From JAGLCY01 sp965369705 (GTDB lineage Bacteria; Krumholzibacteriota; Krumholzibacteriia; LZORAL124-64-63), in NCBI GenBank assembly GCA_965369705.1, contig CBDURF010000003.1:1-49149 (forward strand): a DNA stretch of 49,149 nucleotides, in the 5' to 3' direction. Made by a program: the position numbers and the translations under genes. Within the stretch, counting starts at the first letter, position 1; each line of letters begins with the position of its first letter. This document shows, piece by piece, positions 24,944 to 32,826 of this stretch. The notes beneath the pieces were generated by a model, which saw only the letters and a list, made by a program, of their open reading frames with translations, searched no databases and had not been told where the DNA came from.

Positions 24944-26080
24944 CTACATCAGGATCAATTCGGCCTGCAGCGACCCTGCCCTTTTCAGGGCCTCCAGAAT
25001 GGCGATGATGTCACGGGGACTCGCCCCGATGTCGTTCAGCACGCCGACCACGTCCGCAACGGTGCTGGTGTCCGGCACCCTCAGGACCTGGGCTTCGGTG
25101 TCCTGAACCTGGGTATTGACTTCGGGCACGACCACGGTATCGCCCCGCCGGCTGAAGGAACTGGGCTGGGAGACATCGTAATAGGTGCTGACGATGACCT
25201 TCAGGTTTCCGTGGGCCACGGCGGCTTCCTTGAGCTTGACGTTCTTGCCCACGATGATGGTGCCCGTGCGTTCATTGACCACGACCCTCGCCACCACGTC
25301 GCTGCGAGCCTCGAGTTCGCTCATCCTGGCGATGAACCCCACCGGATCCGCGTTCTGCTCCACCGGGATGGTCACCTGGATGCGTTGGGCGTCCTGGGCC
25401 TGGGCGGTTCCCTCGCCGAATTCCCGGTTGATGGAAGCGGCCACCGCCGAGGCGGTGACGAAATCGGGGTTGTGAAGCAACCAGGCCACCCGGCCTCCGC
25501 GCATGAAATTCCCGTCCAACCGGACCTTTACCGAACCCCCGCTGGAAACCAGGCCGGCTTGCGCGTGGTTCTTGCGGTAACTGTTGCCCGCCCCCGCTTT
25601 AACGTTGAATCCGCCGATGGAAACGCTTCCCTGGGCCAGCACGCACAGGGTGCCGTCGGCCGCCCGCAACGGGGTCATGACCAGGTGTCCACCTTCCAGA
25701 CTGGTGGCGTCGTTCAGGGAGTTGACCTTGACGTCGATCAGGCCGCCCACGTTGGTGTTCGGATCAAGAGTGCCCGTCACGATCACGGCAGCTACATTTT
25801 TGGCTTTCAGATCTCGCGGACTGATGGTGACATCCAGATTTTCCAGGAGCATGGCGATGGAGTTGGCCGTGTTCTGGACCGAATAGCTGTCGCCGCTTCC
25901 ATTCAGGCCCACCACGAGCCCATAGCCGACCAGGGGTTCCTTGGTCGTCCCCTGCAGGAAGGCCAGATCCTTGAGACGCGAAGTCTCCTGGGCCGCGACC
26001 GGGGTCAAGACCACGAGCGCCGCCAATACCACAAGAAGAGCCGTCAAGCCCGCTCGCGACCTTCGTGAATATCCAGACAT
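24944..26080 (-). CDS. flgI: Flagellar P-ring protein FlgI
   Basis: A 378-residue periplasmic protein with a Sec signal (LTALLVVLAALVVLTPVAAQ) then the highly conserved FlgI core: RLKDLAFLQGTTKEPLVGYG with LVVGLNGSGDS, KNVAAVIVTGTLDP, RTGTIIVGKNVKL and the closing GASPRDIIAILEALKRAG plus AELILM. It forms the ring around the rod in the peptidoglycan layer. AGGAGG six bases before ATG 26080 fixes the start (an upstream ATG at 26113 lies inside flgH). It ends in TAG at the family-typical C-terminus. Confidence 0.97.
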   Translation of the reverse strand: MSGYSRRSRAGLTALLVVLAALVVLTPVAAQETSRLKDLAFLQGTTKEPLVGYGLVVGLNGSGDSYSVQNTANSIAMLLENLDVTISPRDLKAKNVAAVIVTGTLDPNTNVGGLIDVKVNSLNDATSLEGGHLVMTPLRAADGTLCVLAQGSVSIGGFNVKAGAGNSYRKNHAQAGLVSSGGSVKVRLDGNFMRGGRVAWLLHNPDFVTASAVAASINREFGEGTAQAQDAQRIQVTIPVEQNADPVGFIARMSELEARSDVVARVVVNERTGTIIVGKNVKLKEAAVAHGNLKVIVSTYYDVSQPSSFSRRGDTVVVPEVNTQVQDTEAQVLRVPDTSTVADVVGVLNDIGASPRDIIAILEALKRAGSLQAELILM

Positions 26081-26090
26081 GCCGGTCCTC

Positions 26091-26714
26091 CTAGAACAGC
26101 CAGTTGAGAACACGTGTCACCACCCCCGGTTGCGAGGTGTCGTTGATGATGCCGGAACCGTTGTAGGCGATCTGCGCATCGGAGATGTAGGTGCTCAGAA
26201 TGGTGTTGTCCGCGCCGATGTCGCGGGCACGGCAGACCCCAGTGATCTCGATCAGCTGTTTTTCCCCGTTGATGTTGACCATCCGGGTCCCTTCCAGCCG
26301 GAAATCGCCGTTGTCCTGGATCTCGACGATGCGCGCTGAGATTTCCGCCCGAAGGTTGCCGTTGCGCTGGGTGTCGCCATCACCCAGGTATTTGTTCTCG
26401 ACCGTCATGTCCCATGGCTTGATGAAGTCGAGCCAGCCGAGAGCCGGCCCGCCCCTGGTTTCGCTCTTGTTGTTCGCCCTGGTCCTGCTGGTGGCGTTGG
26501 CCACGGCGCGCTCGGTGATGATGATGGTGATAAGGTCCCCCACCTTGCGGGCCTTGATGTTCGATACCAGGGATTCCCCGGTCTCGAAATCCACCAGCGG
26601 CGTCTTGGCCTCCGAGACCACGGCCATGAGGAGGCCGGGCAGCAGACAAGCCATAACGATGATCGAGCTCGTTACTCGCTTATCCGATCCCTGTCGTGTG
26701 TTGATGGGAGTCAT
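26091..26714 (-). CDS. flgH: Flagellar L-ring protein FlgH
   Basis: A 207-residue outer-membrane ring protein. Conserved pieces are KVGDLITIIITERAVANATSRTRANN, AEISARIVEIQDNGDFRLEG (key part VEIQDNGDFRLEG), GEKQLIEITGVCRARDI and DAQIAYNGSGII. Most FlgH proteins are lipoproteins; here the only early Cys (C23) lies in the middle of the hydrophobic signal (VMACLLPGLL), so normal cleavage after VVSEA seems more likely than lipidation. AAGGTG precedes ATG 26714. Stop codon TAG overlaps the flgI ribosome-binding site. Confidence 0.95.
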   Translation of the reverse strand: MTPINTRQGSDKRVTSSIIVMACLLPGLLMAVVSEAKTPLVDFETGESLVSNIKARKVGDLITIIITERAVANATSRTRANNKSETRGGPALGWLDFIKPWDMTVENKYLGDGDTQRNGNLRAEISARIVEIQDNGDFRLEGTRMVNINGEKQLIEITGVCRARDIGADNTILSTYISDAQIAYNGSGIINDTSQPGVVTRVLNWLF

Positions 26715-26717
26715 GGG

Positions 26718-27671
26718 TCACCTTCTCCATTCCACGAGGCCGGGTCCGACCACACGGGCGTTGACCAACCTTCCTGTCAATTCGCTGCGAACGGGTATCG
26801 TCTGGCCCAGGCAGCCGTTCTGCCGGGCGAAAGCCCGGACCGAGACGGCGACCTGGCCGCGTCTGACCTGCAATTCCACTGGATCGCCGGCCAGGATGAC
26901 GGGCGTCTCCTTCAAATCCGCTTGCCGCAGGTAATCTCCGGCTTTGAGATTCCGGGTCGGGCTGGCCCCCTGGATGCTGGTCCGATGGACGGACAGACCG
27001 TGGTCCAGATCGGCAAGATCCTGCCACTGCCAGTCGAACATGTTTTCTGCCAATGGCTTGTCGCGAGAAAGGTTGTTGCGGACACGCCCCACTTCGCCAA
27101 ATTGGTGCAGGGTGACGGTAACCGGAAAACTCTCTTCCCGGTTTCCGTCCACCACGCGGATCCGGACCAGGTTACGCCCGGGTTCGAGCAATTCCGTCCG
27201 GTCGGATTCGGCGTGCCAGGCGCCTGCGGCGGACAACTCGATGGCCGGAAGATCCAGTTCAAACCAGGAATCCGGAGCACCGGGATATGACGGCGGAACC
27301 AGTGGCTGGATGACCAGGCGGACCTCCTGGCGGATGTCCCCGGCGACCAATTCACGACCGGCGAAAATCAGATGGGTGTGGCTTGCTCCGGTCAGCCTGA
27401 CTCCGCCGGCCAGACCAGCGGTAACCAGACGACGCAGGATGTCCTGCCGGGAGACCGTCACCACGCAATTGGGCTTCAGACCAGCCCGGATCATCAGGTC
27501 CCGGACTTGAGCAGGGACGGGCCCCGCCGCCACGTCGCCCAGCCTGGCCAGGTCGTGGTCCAACACGACGGTATCCGGCATGACCAGGTTCCAGGTCCCG
27601 GCCGCACATACCGGCCCCGCCGCGCCCAGCAGCACGAAGATCAAGGCAAGGCATTTCCGGTTACCGGTCAT
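26718..27671 (-). CDS. flgA: P-ring assembly chaperone FlgA
   Basis: A 317-residue periplasmic protein with a Sec signal (CLALIFVLLGAAGPVCAA). The C-terminal part is the FlgA SAF/chaperone region (NLKAGDYLRQADLKETPVILAGDPVELQV, key parts NLKAGDYLRQ and AGDPVELQVRRG, then VVGPGLVEWRR). FlgA helps FlgI subunits assemble into the P ring. It lies directly before flgH and flgI and three bases after flgG. The N-terminal half (about 25-170) is less conserved and longer than in E. coli FlgA (about 219 residues). Confidence 0.9.
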   Translation of the reverse strand: MTGNRKCLALIFVLLGAAGPVCAAGTWNLVMPDTVVLDHDLARLGDVAAGPVPAQVRDLMIRAGLKPNCVVTVSRQDILRRLVTAGLAGGVRLTGASHTHLIFAGRELVAGDIRQEVRLVIQPLVPPSYPGAPDSWFELDLPAIELSAAGAWHAESDRTELLEPGRNLVRIRVVDGNREESFPVTVTLHQFGEVGRVRNNLSRDKPLAENMFDWQWQDLADLDHGLSVHRTSIQGASPTRNLKAGDYLRQADLKETPVILAGDPVELQVRRGQVAVSVRAFARQNGCLGQTIPVRSELTGRLVNARVVGPGLVEWRR

Positions 27672-27674
27672 CTT

Positions 27675-28466
27675 CTACCTTTTGAGGCGGTTGACGGTCT
27701 GCAGCATCTCGTCCGCCATGGTGATCGTCTTGGAATTCAATTCGTAGGCCCGTTGGGCGGAAATCATGCTGACCAATTCGTCCACCGTTTCCACGTTGCT
27801 CATTTCCAGAAAGCCCGAAGCTGTTTCCCCAATGCCGTTCAACCCGGGGGTTTCCAGGATGGGACGGCCGCTGGCCGGGGTTTCCACGAACAGGTTGCCG
27901 CCGCGGGCCATCAGTCCGGCGGCGTTGGGGAAGCGGGCCAGTTCGAGCTGGCCGATTTCCTGGATTCGGGAATCATCGCCCTGAAGGATCACGCTGATGA
28001 TGCCGTCCCGGGACACCGATAGTTCCAGGGCGTCCTCGGGAATCTGGACCGCGGGTTCCATACGGTAACCGGCGGAGGTGACGATGTTGCGGTCGGCGTC
28101 CATCTTGAAGGTTCCGTCGCGGGTGTACTTGATGGTGTCGTCGGCCAGGCGGACCTGGAAGAAGCCGTCGCCCTCGATCATCAGGTCCAGGGGATTGCCC
28201 GTGGATATCACTGTGCCTTGGCTGAAATTCTTGTTGGTGGCCACCAGTTTGACGCCGTGCCCGATCTCGATCCGGTTCGGTAGGACCCGGCCCTCGGCGT
28301 CCACCTGACCACCGGGCATCACCTTTTCGTAGAGCAGGTCCTGGAATTCGGTATGGCTCTTCTTGAAGCCCGTGGTGTTGACGTTGGCCAGGTTGTTGGC
28401 GATGGTGTCGATGTTCATCTGCTGGGCCTTCATGCCCGAGGCCGCGGTTCCCATGGCTCTAATCAT
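27675..28466 (-). CDS. flgG: Flagellar distal rod protein FlgG
   Basis: A 263-residue rod protein, the family length. The N-terminus GTAASGMKAQQMNIDTIANN and LANVNTTGFKKSHTEFQDLL, the central VISTGNPLDLMIEGDGFFQV and the C-terminus GFLEMSNVETVDELVSMISA then QRAYELNSKTI are textbook FlgG. It forms the distal rod joined to the hook. It starts 36 bases after flgF and ends in TAG. Confidence 0.97.
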   Translation of the reverse strand: MIRAMGTAASGMKAQQMNIDTIANNLANVNTTGFKKSHTEFQDLLYEKVMPGGQVDAEGRVLPNRIEIGHGVKLVATNKNFSQGTVISTGNPLDLMIEGDGFFQVRLADDTIKYTRDGTFKMDADRNIVTSAGYRMEPAVQIPEDALELSVSRDGIISVILQGDDSRIQEIGQLELARFPNAAGLMARGGNLFVETPASGRPILETPGLNGIGETASGFLEMSNVETVDELVSMISAQRAYELNSKTITMADEMLQTVNRLKR

Positions 28467-28502
28467 TGGTTTTCCCCTTCCTATCCGTGGCCGTCATGCG
28501 AC

Positions 28503-29264
28503 CTAAGACCCCACGCGGGGCAGGTTGTTGACAGATTTTTCCAGCATCTCGTCTTCCGTCGTCATGACCTTGCTCTGCACCTCGAAGGCCCGTTGGGCCG
28601 TGATCATGGCAATGAGGGTGTCGATGGGATTGACATTGCTTCCCTCGAGGTGGCCCTGGGCCACCACGACTTCCGCCGGATCCAGGGTCCTGTTTTCCAT
28701 ATCGGCCGGCGGTTTGAGCAGGCTCGCCCCCAGATGTTCCAAACGGGTAGGATCGTCGAAAACCACCAGTTTCAAGCGGTCAATCGATTTCCCGTCCACC
28801 ATGACGGTTCCATCGTTGGCGATGGAGAATTCCGTTCCCGCCAGGCTGATGGGGCCGCGCTCACCCATGATCGGGAATCCGTCCGGCGTGGTCAGCCGCT
28901 GGTCCGCGTCCAGGATGAACGATCCGTGCCTGGTGTAGGCCGTACCGCCCTCGATTTTCACCTCGAAATACCCCTCGCCGATAATGGCCACGTCGGTGTC
29001 CCGGCCGGTGGCCTGTACACTTCCGGGTCTGTTGTCGAGGGAGTGATACATCTGAAGCACGGGTGCCCGCGACGGACCCACCGCCTTGGCGGGCATTTGT
29101 TCCGTGGGGCCCCCGAGTGGTTTTTGCGCCGTGACTTCCGCCACTCGGGTGAGGATCTGCTTGAAACCGGCGGTATTGACGTTGGCCAAGTTGTTGGCCA
29201 GGGCGTCGATCCGGTTCTGCTCCAGTTGCATGCCGTTTTCGGCCGTGTTCAGGCTCCTGATCAA
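28503..29264 (-). CDS. flgF: Flagellar proximal rod protein FlgF
   Basis: A 253-residue rod/hook-family protein, second member next to flgG and assigned FlgF by order. N-terminal NRIDALANNLANVNTAGFKQ, central VAIIGEGYFEVKI and C-terminal GSNVNPIDTLIAMITAQRAF show the fold. FlgF is part of the rod between FlgC and FlgG. It is the first gene of block B and lies about 50 bases after a near-consensus sigma-54-like promoter. A less likely alternative is a second FlgG-like paralogue. Confidence 0.92.
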   Translation of the reverse strand: MIRSLNTAENGMQLEQNRIDALANNLANVNTAGFKQILTRVAEVTAQKPLGGPTEQMPAKAVGPSRAPVLQMYHSLDNRPGSVQATGRDTDVAIIGEGYFEVKIEGGTAYTRHGSFILDADQRLTTPDGFPIMGERGPISLAGTEFSIANDGTVMVDGKSIDRLKLVVFDDPTRLEHLGASLLKPPADMENRTLDPAEVVVAQGHLEGSNVNPIDTLIAMITAQRAFEVQSKVMTTEDEMLEKSVNNLPRVGS

Positions 29265-29314
29265 AACTGGTCCTTTCGGGGATGCACCTGTCCCATGTTT
29301 CCGTCAAGACAGGG

Positions 29315-29329
29315 GCAAAGGCCGTGCCC
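29315..29329 (-). promoter_or_regulatory. Sigma-54-like promoter of flagellar block B (proximal)
   Basis: The minus strand reads GGGCACGGCCTTTGC against consensus TGGCACG-N4-TTGC: only the first base differs. Spacing GG-N10-GC is exact, and the -12 GC stands 51 bases before the flgF ATG. This is the best sigma-54 match in the window. Confidence 0.82.
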
Positions 29330-29429
29330 GGGATCAGGAAAGCCCGTTTCCCCGGCAGGATCCCGGCGGGGGCAATATTTGCCGGGGAACTCCCGGACGG
29401 GAATGATGACCTGGCAAGGGAAATCGCGG

Positions 29430-29444
29430 GCAAACGGGGTGCCG
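29430..29444 (-). promoter_or_regulatory. Second sigma-54-like element upstream of flgF (distal)
   Basis: The minus strand reads CGGCACCCCGTTTGC, with GGCAC and TTGC at exact GG-N10-GC spacing, 115 bases upstream of the proximal element. It could be a second start site for block B, or a decoy that binds holoenzyme without productive initiation. Confidence 0.55.
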
Positions 29445-29572
29445 GGGCGGGAATGGAGGCAGGTTGGTGAAGATTATTCCGGCCCGGAAAATTTTGCCGC
29501 GTTCAACGGAAAGTCCCCCGTTTTCGGTGGGGAAACGGAGGGCTGTCCGGAAGCGAGGCACCCGGTGGGTGA

Positions 29573-31078
29573 TTAATTGACGGATCCCTGGAGGTCGCCC
29601 GCACTTTGGTTCAGGGAATGGCTGTCGTTCCCGTTGTCGCCTGTCCGCTGTGACAGGGGAATGGTGAAGGTGAAGGTCGATCCCTTGCCGGGCACGCTGG
29701 TGACGGTCACCTCGCCGCCGTGGGATTCCACCAGTTTCTTCACGATCACGACACCGAGCCCGACGCCCCTGATCTTTCGCTCGGAGGATCCGCGCGTATA
29801 GGGTTCGAACAGGACCGCCAATTCCTCGGGTTTCATGCCGATTCCCCCATCGGAAATGGAAACCTGGGCCCAGCCGTCGATGGGGATGACGGTCAACCGG
29901 ATCCACCCGGATTCCACGTTGTACTTGATGGCGTTGGACACCAGGTTGCGCAGGATCTGCGTGAGTCGCAGGGGATCAGCGTGCACCCGGACCTTCTCCG
30001 CGGGAAGGGCCACGTCGAGACTGACGTCCGAACCGGCGGCCATGGGCTCCAGGTCGGCCACCACGTCTGCGATCAATTCGCCGAGGTCCATCTCCCGGCA
30101 TTTGAGATTGACGAAGCCCGCGTCGATCTTGCTGATGTCCAGGAAGTCGTTCAGCAGGTCGGTCATCTCGGTGATCTTCCGGTTCACGCTGTTGAGGAAC
30201 TCCATCTGGGTGTCGTTGAGCTCCCCGGTCTTGCCGGTGGACATCAGCGAGACGTAACCCTGGATCACGGACATGGGCGAGCGCAGATCGTGAGCGATCA
30301 TCGAGTGGAAGTCGGCCTTGATCTTTTCGGCGGCCACTTCCTTGGTGATGTCTCGAAAGGTGTAGGCTCTGGCTGTTTCGCCCTCATCCAATTGGATGGG
30401 CGTCGTCCGGGCGGTCAGGTGGACCTCTTCTTCATCCACGGTGATGGTCAGACGCAGATCCTCCTGGGTGCTTTCCCTGAGCTGAGCGATGGTCTCGTCG
30501 GGAACTTCCAGGGTGCGCAGGATTTCGGTCATGGTCTTGAACCGCGCCACCTCCCGGGGCATGCGCAACAGGTTCAGGAAGACCTGGCTGGCAAGTAGCA
30601 TTTCATCGTCATGGCTGCAAATGGCCACCGGCTCATGCAGGAAACGGAAGATCTGGTTGAGCTTGTCGCTTTCCAGGCGCAGCTTGTCCTGCAGGTCCTT
30701 GATGCGCAGGAAGGCCGCGATCTTGGAGTGGAGTTCATCGGCCCCAATGCCCTTGGTGATGAAGTCGTCCGCCCCCATTTCGAGGCCGCGGATCTTCTCG
30801 GAGGTCTTGGTTTCCGAGCTGATCATCAGGATGGGAATGCCGCGGGTGTCGTGGTGTTTCCGCAGGATCCGGCTGACGTCGAAGCCGTGCATCCCGGGCA
30901 TTTCCTTGTCCAGCAGGATGAGGTCCGGCAGGAGTTCCATGGCCATGCGGGCCCCGATGGCGCCGTCGGCGGCGGTGACGACACCGTACCCCTTCTTCTC
31001 CAGCAACCGCCTGAGATACAGACAGGTCGGTGGGGAATCATCCACAACCAGGATCGTGCGGTCCTTGGGGTCGATCAT
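29573..31078 (-). CDS. Hybrid response regulator-histidine kinase
   Basis: A 501-residue soluble protein with the receiver first: D13/D14, phospho-acceptor D57 (LILLDKEMPG) and the lysine at 109 in FITKG. A PAS-like segment (about 138-245) follows, then the phospho-acceptor helix with H263 in MIAHDLRSPMSVIQGYV and an ATPase domain (about 370-485) with NLVSNAIKYN, DGGIGM and GVGLGVVIVKKL. There is no membrane helix, so it is probably driven by phosphoryl transfer from another kinase or by a cytoplasmic signal. The C-terminal tail is Asn/Ser-rich. It lies upstream of block B, but a gap with its own promoters separates them, so a flagellar role is only possible. Confidence 0.9.
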   Translation of the reverse strand: MIDPKDRTILVVDDSPPTCLYLRRLLEKKGYGVVTAADGAIGARMAMELLPDLILLDKEMPGMHGFDVSRILRKHHDTRGIPILMISSETKTSEKIRGLEMGADDFITKGIGADELHSKIAAFLRIKDLQDKLRLESDKLNQIFRFLHEPVAICSHDDEMLLASQVFLNLLRMPREVARFKTMTEILRTLEVPDETIAQLRESTQEDLRLTITVDEEEVHLTARTTPIQLDEGETARAYTFRDITKEVAAEKIKADFHSMIAHDLRSPMSVIQGYVSLMSTGKTGELNDTQMEFLNSVNRKITEMTDLLNDFLDISKIDAGFVNLKCREMDLGELIADVVADLEPMAAGSDVSLDVALPAEKVRVHADPLRLTQILRNLVSNAIKYNVESGWIRLTVIPIDGWAQVSISDGGIGMKPEELAVLFEPYTRGSSERKIRGVGLGVVIVKKLVESHGGEVTVTSVPGKGSTFTFTIPLSQRTGDNGNDSHSLNQSAGDLQGSVN

Positions 31079-31135
31079 TCCGGAACCCTTCTTCGTTGTT
31101 GCAGGTAATCAATTCGCCTGGGCAAAAGAATCCTT

Positions 31136-31160
31136 CCGGATAGGTATTGGGCCTATCCGG
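31136..31160 (-). terminator. Nine-base-pair stem-loop between the PilZ gene and the hybrid kinase
   Basis: CCGGATAGG at 31136-31144 pairs with CCTATCCGG at 31152-31160 around a seven-base loop. On the minus strand it follows the PilZ gene by about 80 bases and is trailed by a modest T-rich stretch (ATTCTTTTG). A terminator or attenuator is likely; an operator is possible. Confidence 0.5.
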
Positions 31161-31237
31161 TCCTCATCTTAGGTATCGGTCGGAAATTGAATTTCCTGAA
31201 AGGAAAAGGTTGCGCCGGGCTACCGGGCGCGGGGAAT

Positions 31238-31636
31238 TCAGGAGGGGTCTTGTATCAAAAGGGCTATATGCTTTTCCAGGTTGGCGGCGCCCTGAGCTTC
31301 GATGTGGGTGAAAAAGACCGCGACTTCGTATTCGTCGCAGCCCTCGATCTCGGTTTCGGGTCGGATCCGCACGACCAGGCCCTCACAGGGAACCGGCGCC
31401 AGTTCCACCTCACCGGACCCACCCCCGGCTGGGACGGTCACCTCCAGTACCATCGCCAACTTGGTCATCGATTGGATGAAATGGCCGGATTTGAAATAGA
31501 CGCCGGAAGAGCTGATGTTGATGGTCTCAAGGGTTGCGGTTTCTTCCGAACCGTCGACCCGGGGAACTTTTATTTCCAGTTTGAGGTTCGCGCTGACCCT
31601 GCTGGATCTGCGTCGATCAATCTGCTTTTCCGTCAT
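31238..31636 (-). CDS. PilZ-domain protein, probable cyclic-di-GMP effector
   Basis: A 132-residue single-domain protein. The N-terminal RRRSSR box and the later NISSSGVYF (D/N-x-S-x-x-G) box are the two cyclic-di-GMP contact motifs of PilZ domains, at the usual spacing, followed by the beta-barrel strands. AAGGAG is nine bases before ATG 31636. Such proteins often tune motility or surface attachment. Here it lies near flagellar genes on the same strand but has no partner domain to name its target. Confidence 0.85.
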   Translation of the reverse strand: MTEKQIDRRRSSRVSANLKLEIKVPRVDGSEETATLETINISSSGVYFKSGHFIQSMTKLAMVLEVTVPAGGGSGEVELAPVPCEGLVVRIRPETEIEGCDEYEVAVFFTHIEAQGAANLEKHIALLIQDPS

Positions 31637-31800
31637 CCCTGACTGCTCCTTATGTAAAGGGGCCTTTCCCTCAACCGGAAATCATATTCATTTTGACATG
31701 CGCCGTGGCCAACTCCGCAAGACATGACCGGATCATGACCGCGCCAAGAGCCTACCAGCCGGCATCGCTTCCGCCAAGAAACAATGCCGGCCGCTCTGGC

Positions 31801-31893
31801 TCACTGCTTCTTCTTGTGACGGTTCTTACGCAACCGCTTCTTGCGCTTGTGAGTCGCAATCTTTTTGCGTTTGCGCTTACGCCCGTTCGGCAT
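31801..31893 (-). CDS. 30-residue highly basic protein of the mS38/bS22 (AURKAIP1/COX24) type
   Basis: The ORF MPNGRKRKRKKIATHKRKKR continues LRKNRHKKKQ and stops with TGA. More than half of its residues are Lys or Arg. The K-K-I/M-x-x-H-K-x-K-K-R-x-R-K-x-R pattern is that of the AURKAIP1/COX24 C-terminal family, whose members include mitochondrial mS38 and mycobacterial ribosomal protein bS22. A ribosomal small-subunit location near the decoding region is thus plausible. AAGGTGG lies about seven bases before the ATG. Such tiny genes are often missed. A 17-10-type promoter stands upstream at 32035-32063. Confidence 0.85.
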   Translation of the reverse strand: MPNGRKRKRKKIATHKRKKRLRKNRHKKKQ

Positions 31894-31978
31894 CTCTTCC
31901 CACCTTTCCGAAAATTATCCACTGCGACGGCCGGTTGTCGTCTTCCAGAAGTTTCTTCAGGTCAACGAAGGCCGACAT
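31877..31978 (-). CDS. Possible 33-residue leader peptide overlapping the bS22-like gene
   Basis: An ATG at 31978 opens MSAFVDLKKLLEDDNRPSQW then IIFGKVGRDAERA and stops at TAA 31877, 17 bases inside the bS22-like gene in another frame. The peptide looks protein-like rather than random (amphipathic helix, then a hydrophobic strand), and it would deliver ribosomes onto the next start. However, no Shine-Dalgarno sequence precedes it and no family is recognised, so it may not be translated. Confidence 0.25.
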   Translation of the reverse strand: MSAFVDLKKLLEDDNRPSQWIIFGKVGRDAERA

Positions 31979-32034
31979 CCACACAAATACGCACGAGGGA
32001 GCCAGAGGTCCCCGTGACGCTCTATGGATTGCCT

Positions 32035-32063
32035 AAGATAGGTAATCAGGGGATTCTCGACAA
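32035..32063 (-). promoter_or_regulatory. Sigma-70-like promoter of the bS22-like gene
   Basis: On the minus strand TTGTCG (32058-32063) and TATCTT (32035-32040) are separated by exactly 17 bases, each matching 4 of 6 consensus positions. It stands downstream of the HU gene and about 140 bases before the bS22-like start, with no other gene between. Confidence 0.4.
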
Positions 32064-32081
32064 CCTGGAACTTCCCCCAGG

Positions 32082-32363
32082 TCAATCTTTGTTGTTCAGC
32101 CGGCCCTTGAGTTCGTTGGAGGACTTAAAAAAGGGAACTCGCTTGGCAGGCACGTCAACCGATGCGCCCGTCCGGGGATTCCGGGCCAGGCGGGCTCGGC
32201 GCGTCTTCACCTTGAAGCTGCCGAATCCACGAAGCTCCACCTTGTCGCCGCTGACCAGGGCCTGCCCGATGTTTTCCATGATCAAGTTGACAATGAGGCC
32301 GGTGTCCTTCTTGCTGACACCTGTTTCCCGGGAGATGATTTCGACGAGTTCGGCTTTGGTCAT
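32082..32363 (-). CDS. HU/IHF-family DNA-bending protein
   Basis: A 93-residue nucleoid protein. It has the whole family pattern: MTKAELVEIISRETGVSKKD, VELRGFGSFKVKTR, RLARNPRTGASVDVPAKRVP and FKSSNELK. The flexible arms (ARNPRTG) insert into the DNA minor groove and bend it. Since NtrC-type activators bind far upstream of sigma-54 promoters, such bending could help the flagellar promoters here, though that is inference. GGAG lies seven bases before ATG 32363. HU and IHF subunits cannot be told apart with confidence from sequence. Confidence 0.95.
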   Translation of the reverse strand: MTKAELVEIISRETGVSKKDTGLIVNLIMENIGQALVSGDKVELRGFGSFKVKTRRARLARNPRTGASVDVPAKRVPFFKSSNELKGRLNNKD

Positions 32364-32826
32364 TCCTTGGCTCCCTGATTCGCTCCACCCTTGGCCCGCC
32401 CGGTGGCTGCAGTGTTCTTACTTGTTTGTTCCTTGCGGGTTAACATTTGAATAAATACCATATTTCCCTTGGTTTTCCAAGAAAAAAATGTTCCCCGCCT
32501 TCTGCCGCGTGACTCCCGGCAGGACACTACAACACGGAGACCGTAGGTCATGCGGCAATCAAGCCCGGACAGCGCAGAGAACATTTACCCAGAACTCGCA
32601 ACCGGCATGCCATGCCCTGGGGAAGGGAATAATCGTCGGGCAAAACATTTTAAGAAGTTCGGAACTTGTTGAAATTAATAAACCTAAGTTCAGAGAGCAG
32701 CCCGATTGGGCAAGAAGAAATCAGGAGGATACCAGGTCACGGCAGACCCCGCAGGGATGCAATCGGAAACAAACGTCACTTACGGGAAGGGCAAAATGCA
32801 TCCACGGCGCCGGCCCCAACGGGGCT
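32364..32826. other. Intergenic region upstream of the HU/IHF gene
   Basis: About 460 bases with no ORF that looks like a protein. Its left part carries the probable HU promoter and an inverted repeat TTGG-TTTT-CCAA at 32469-32480. A right-hand weak hairpin GCCCC/GGGGC (32813-32825) lies at the end of the GlmU-like gene and may help end its transcript. I see nothing else of note. Confidence 0.5.
32452..32480 (-). promoter_or_regulatory. Possible promoter of the HU/IHF gene
   Basis: On the minus strand TTGGAA (32475-32480) is followed after 17 bases by TATTTA (32452-32457), and TGG precedes it as an extended -10 element. The -10 hexamer is a poor match, so this is a tentative call; the start would leave a leader of about 80 bases. 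Confidence 0.3.

Larger units (their letters stand above)
29265..29572. other. Promoter region of flagellar block B
   Basis: About 310 bases with no credible gene between the hybrid kinase and flgF. It holds two sigma-54-like elements on the minus strand (29315-29329 and 29430-29444). GC-rich short inverted repeats near 29512-29530 and 29559-29571 may weakly terminate the kinase transcript. Confidence 0.7.

Noticed and set aside
32360..32584. A 74-codon open frame upstream of the HU gene
   Set aside because: It overlaps the HU start, has no ribosome-binding site and shows no protein-like pattern.
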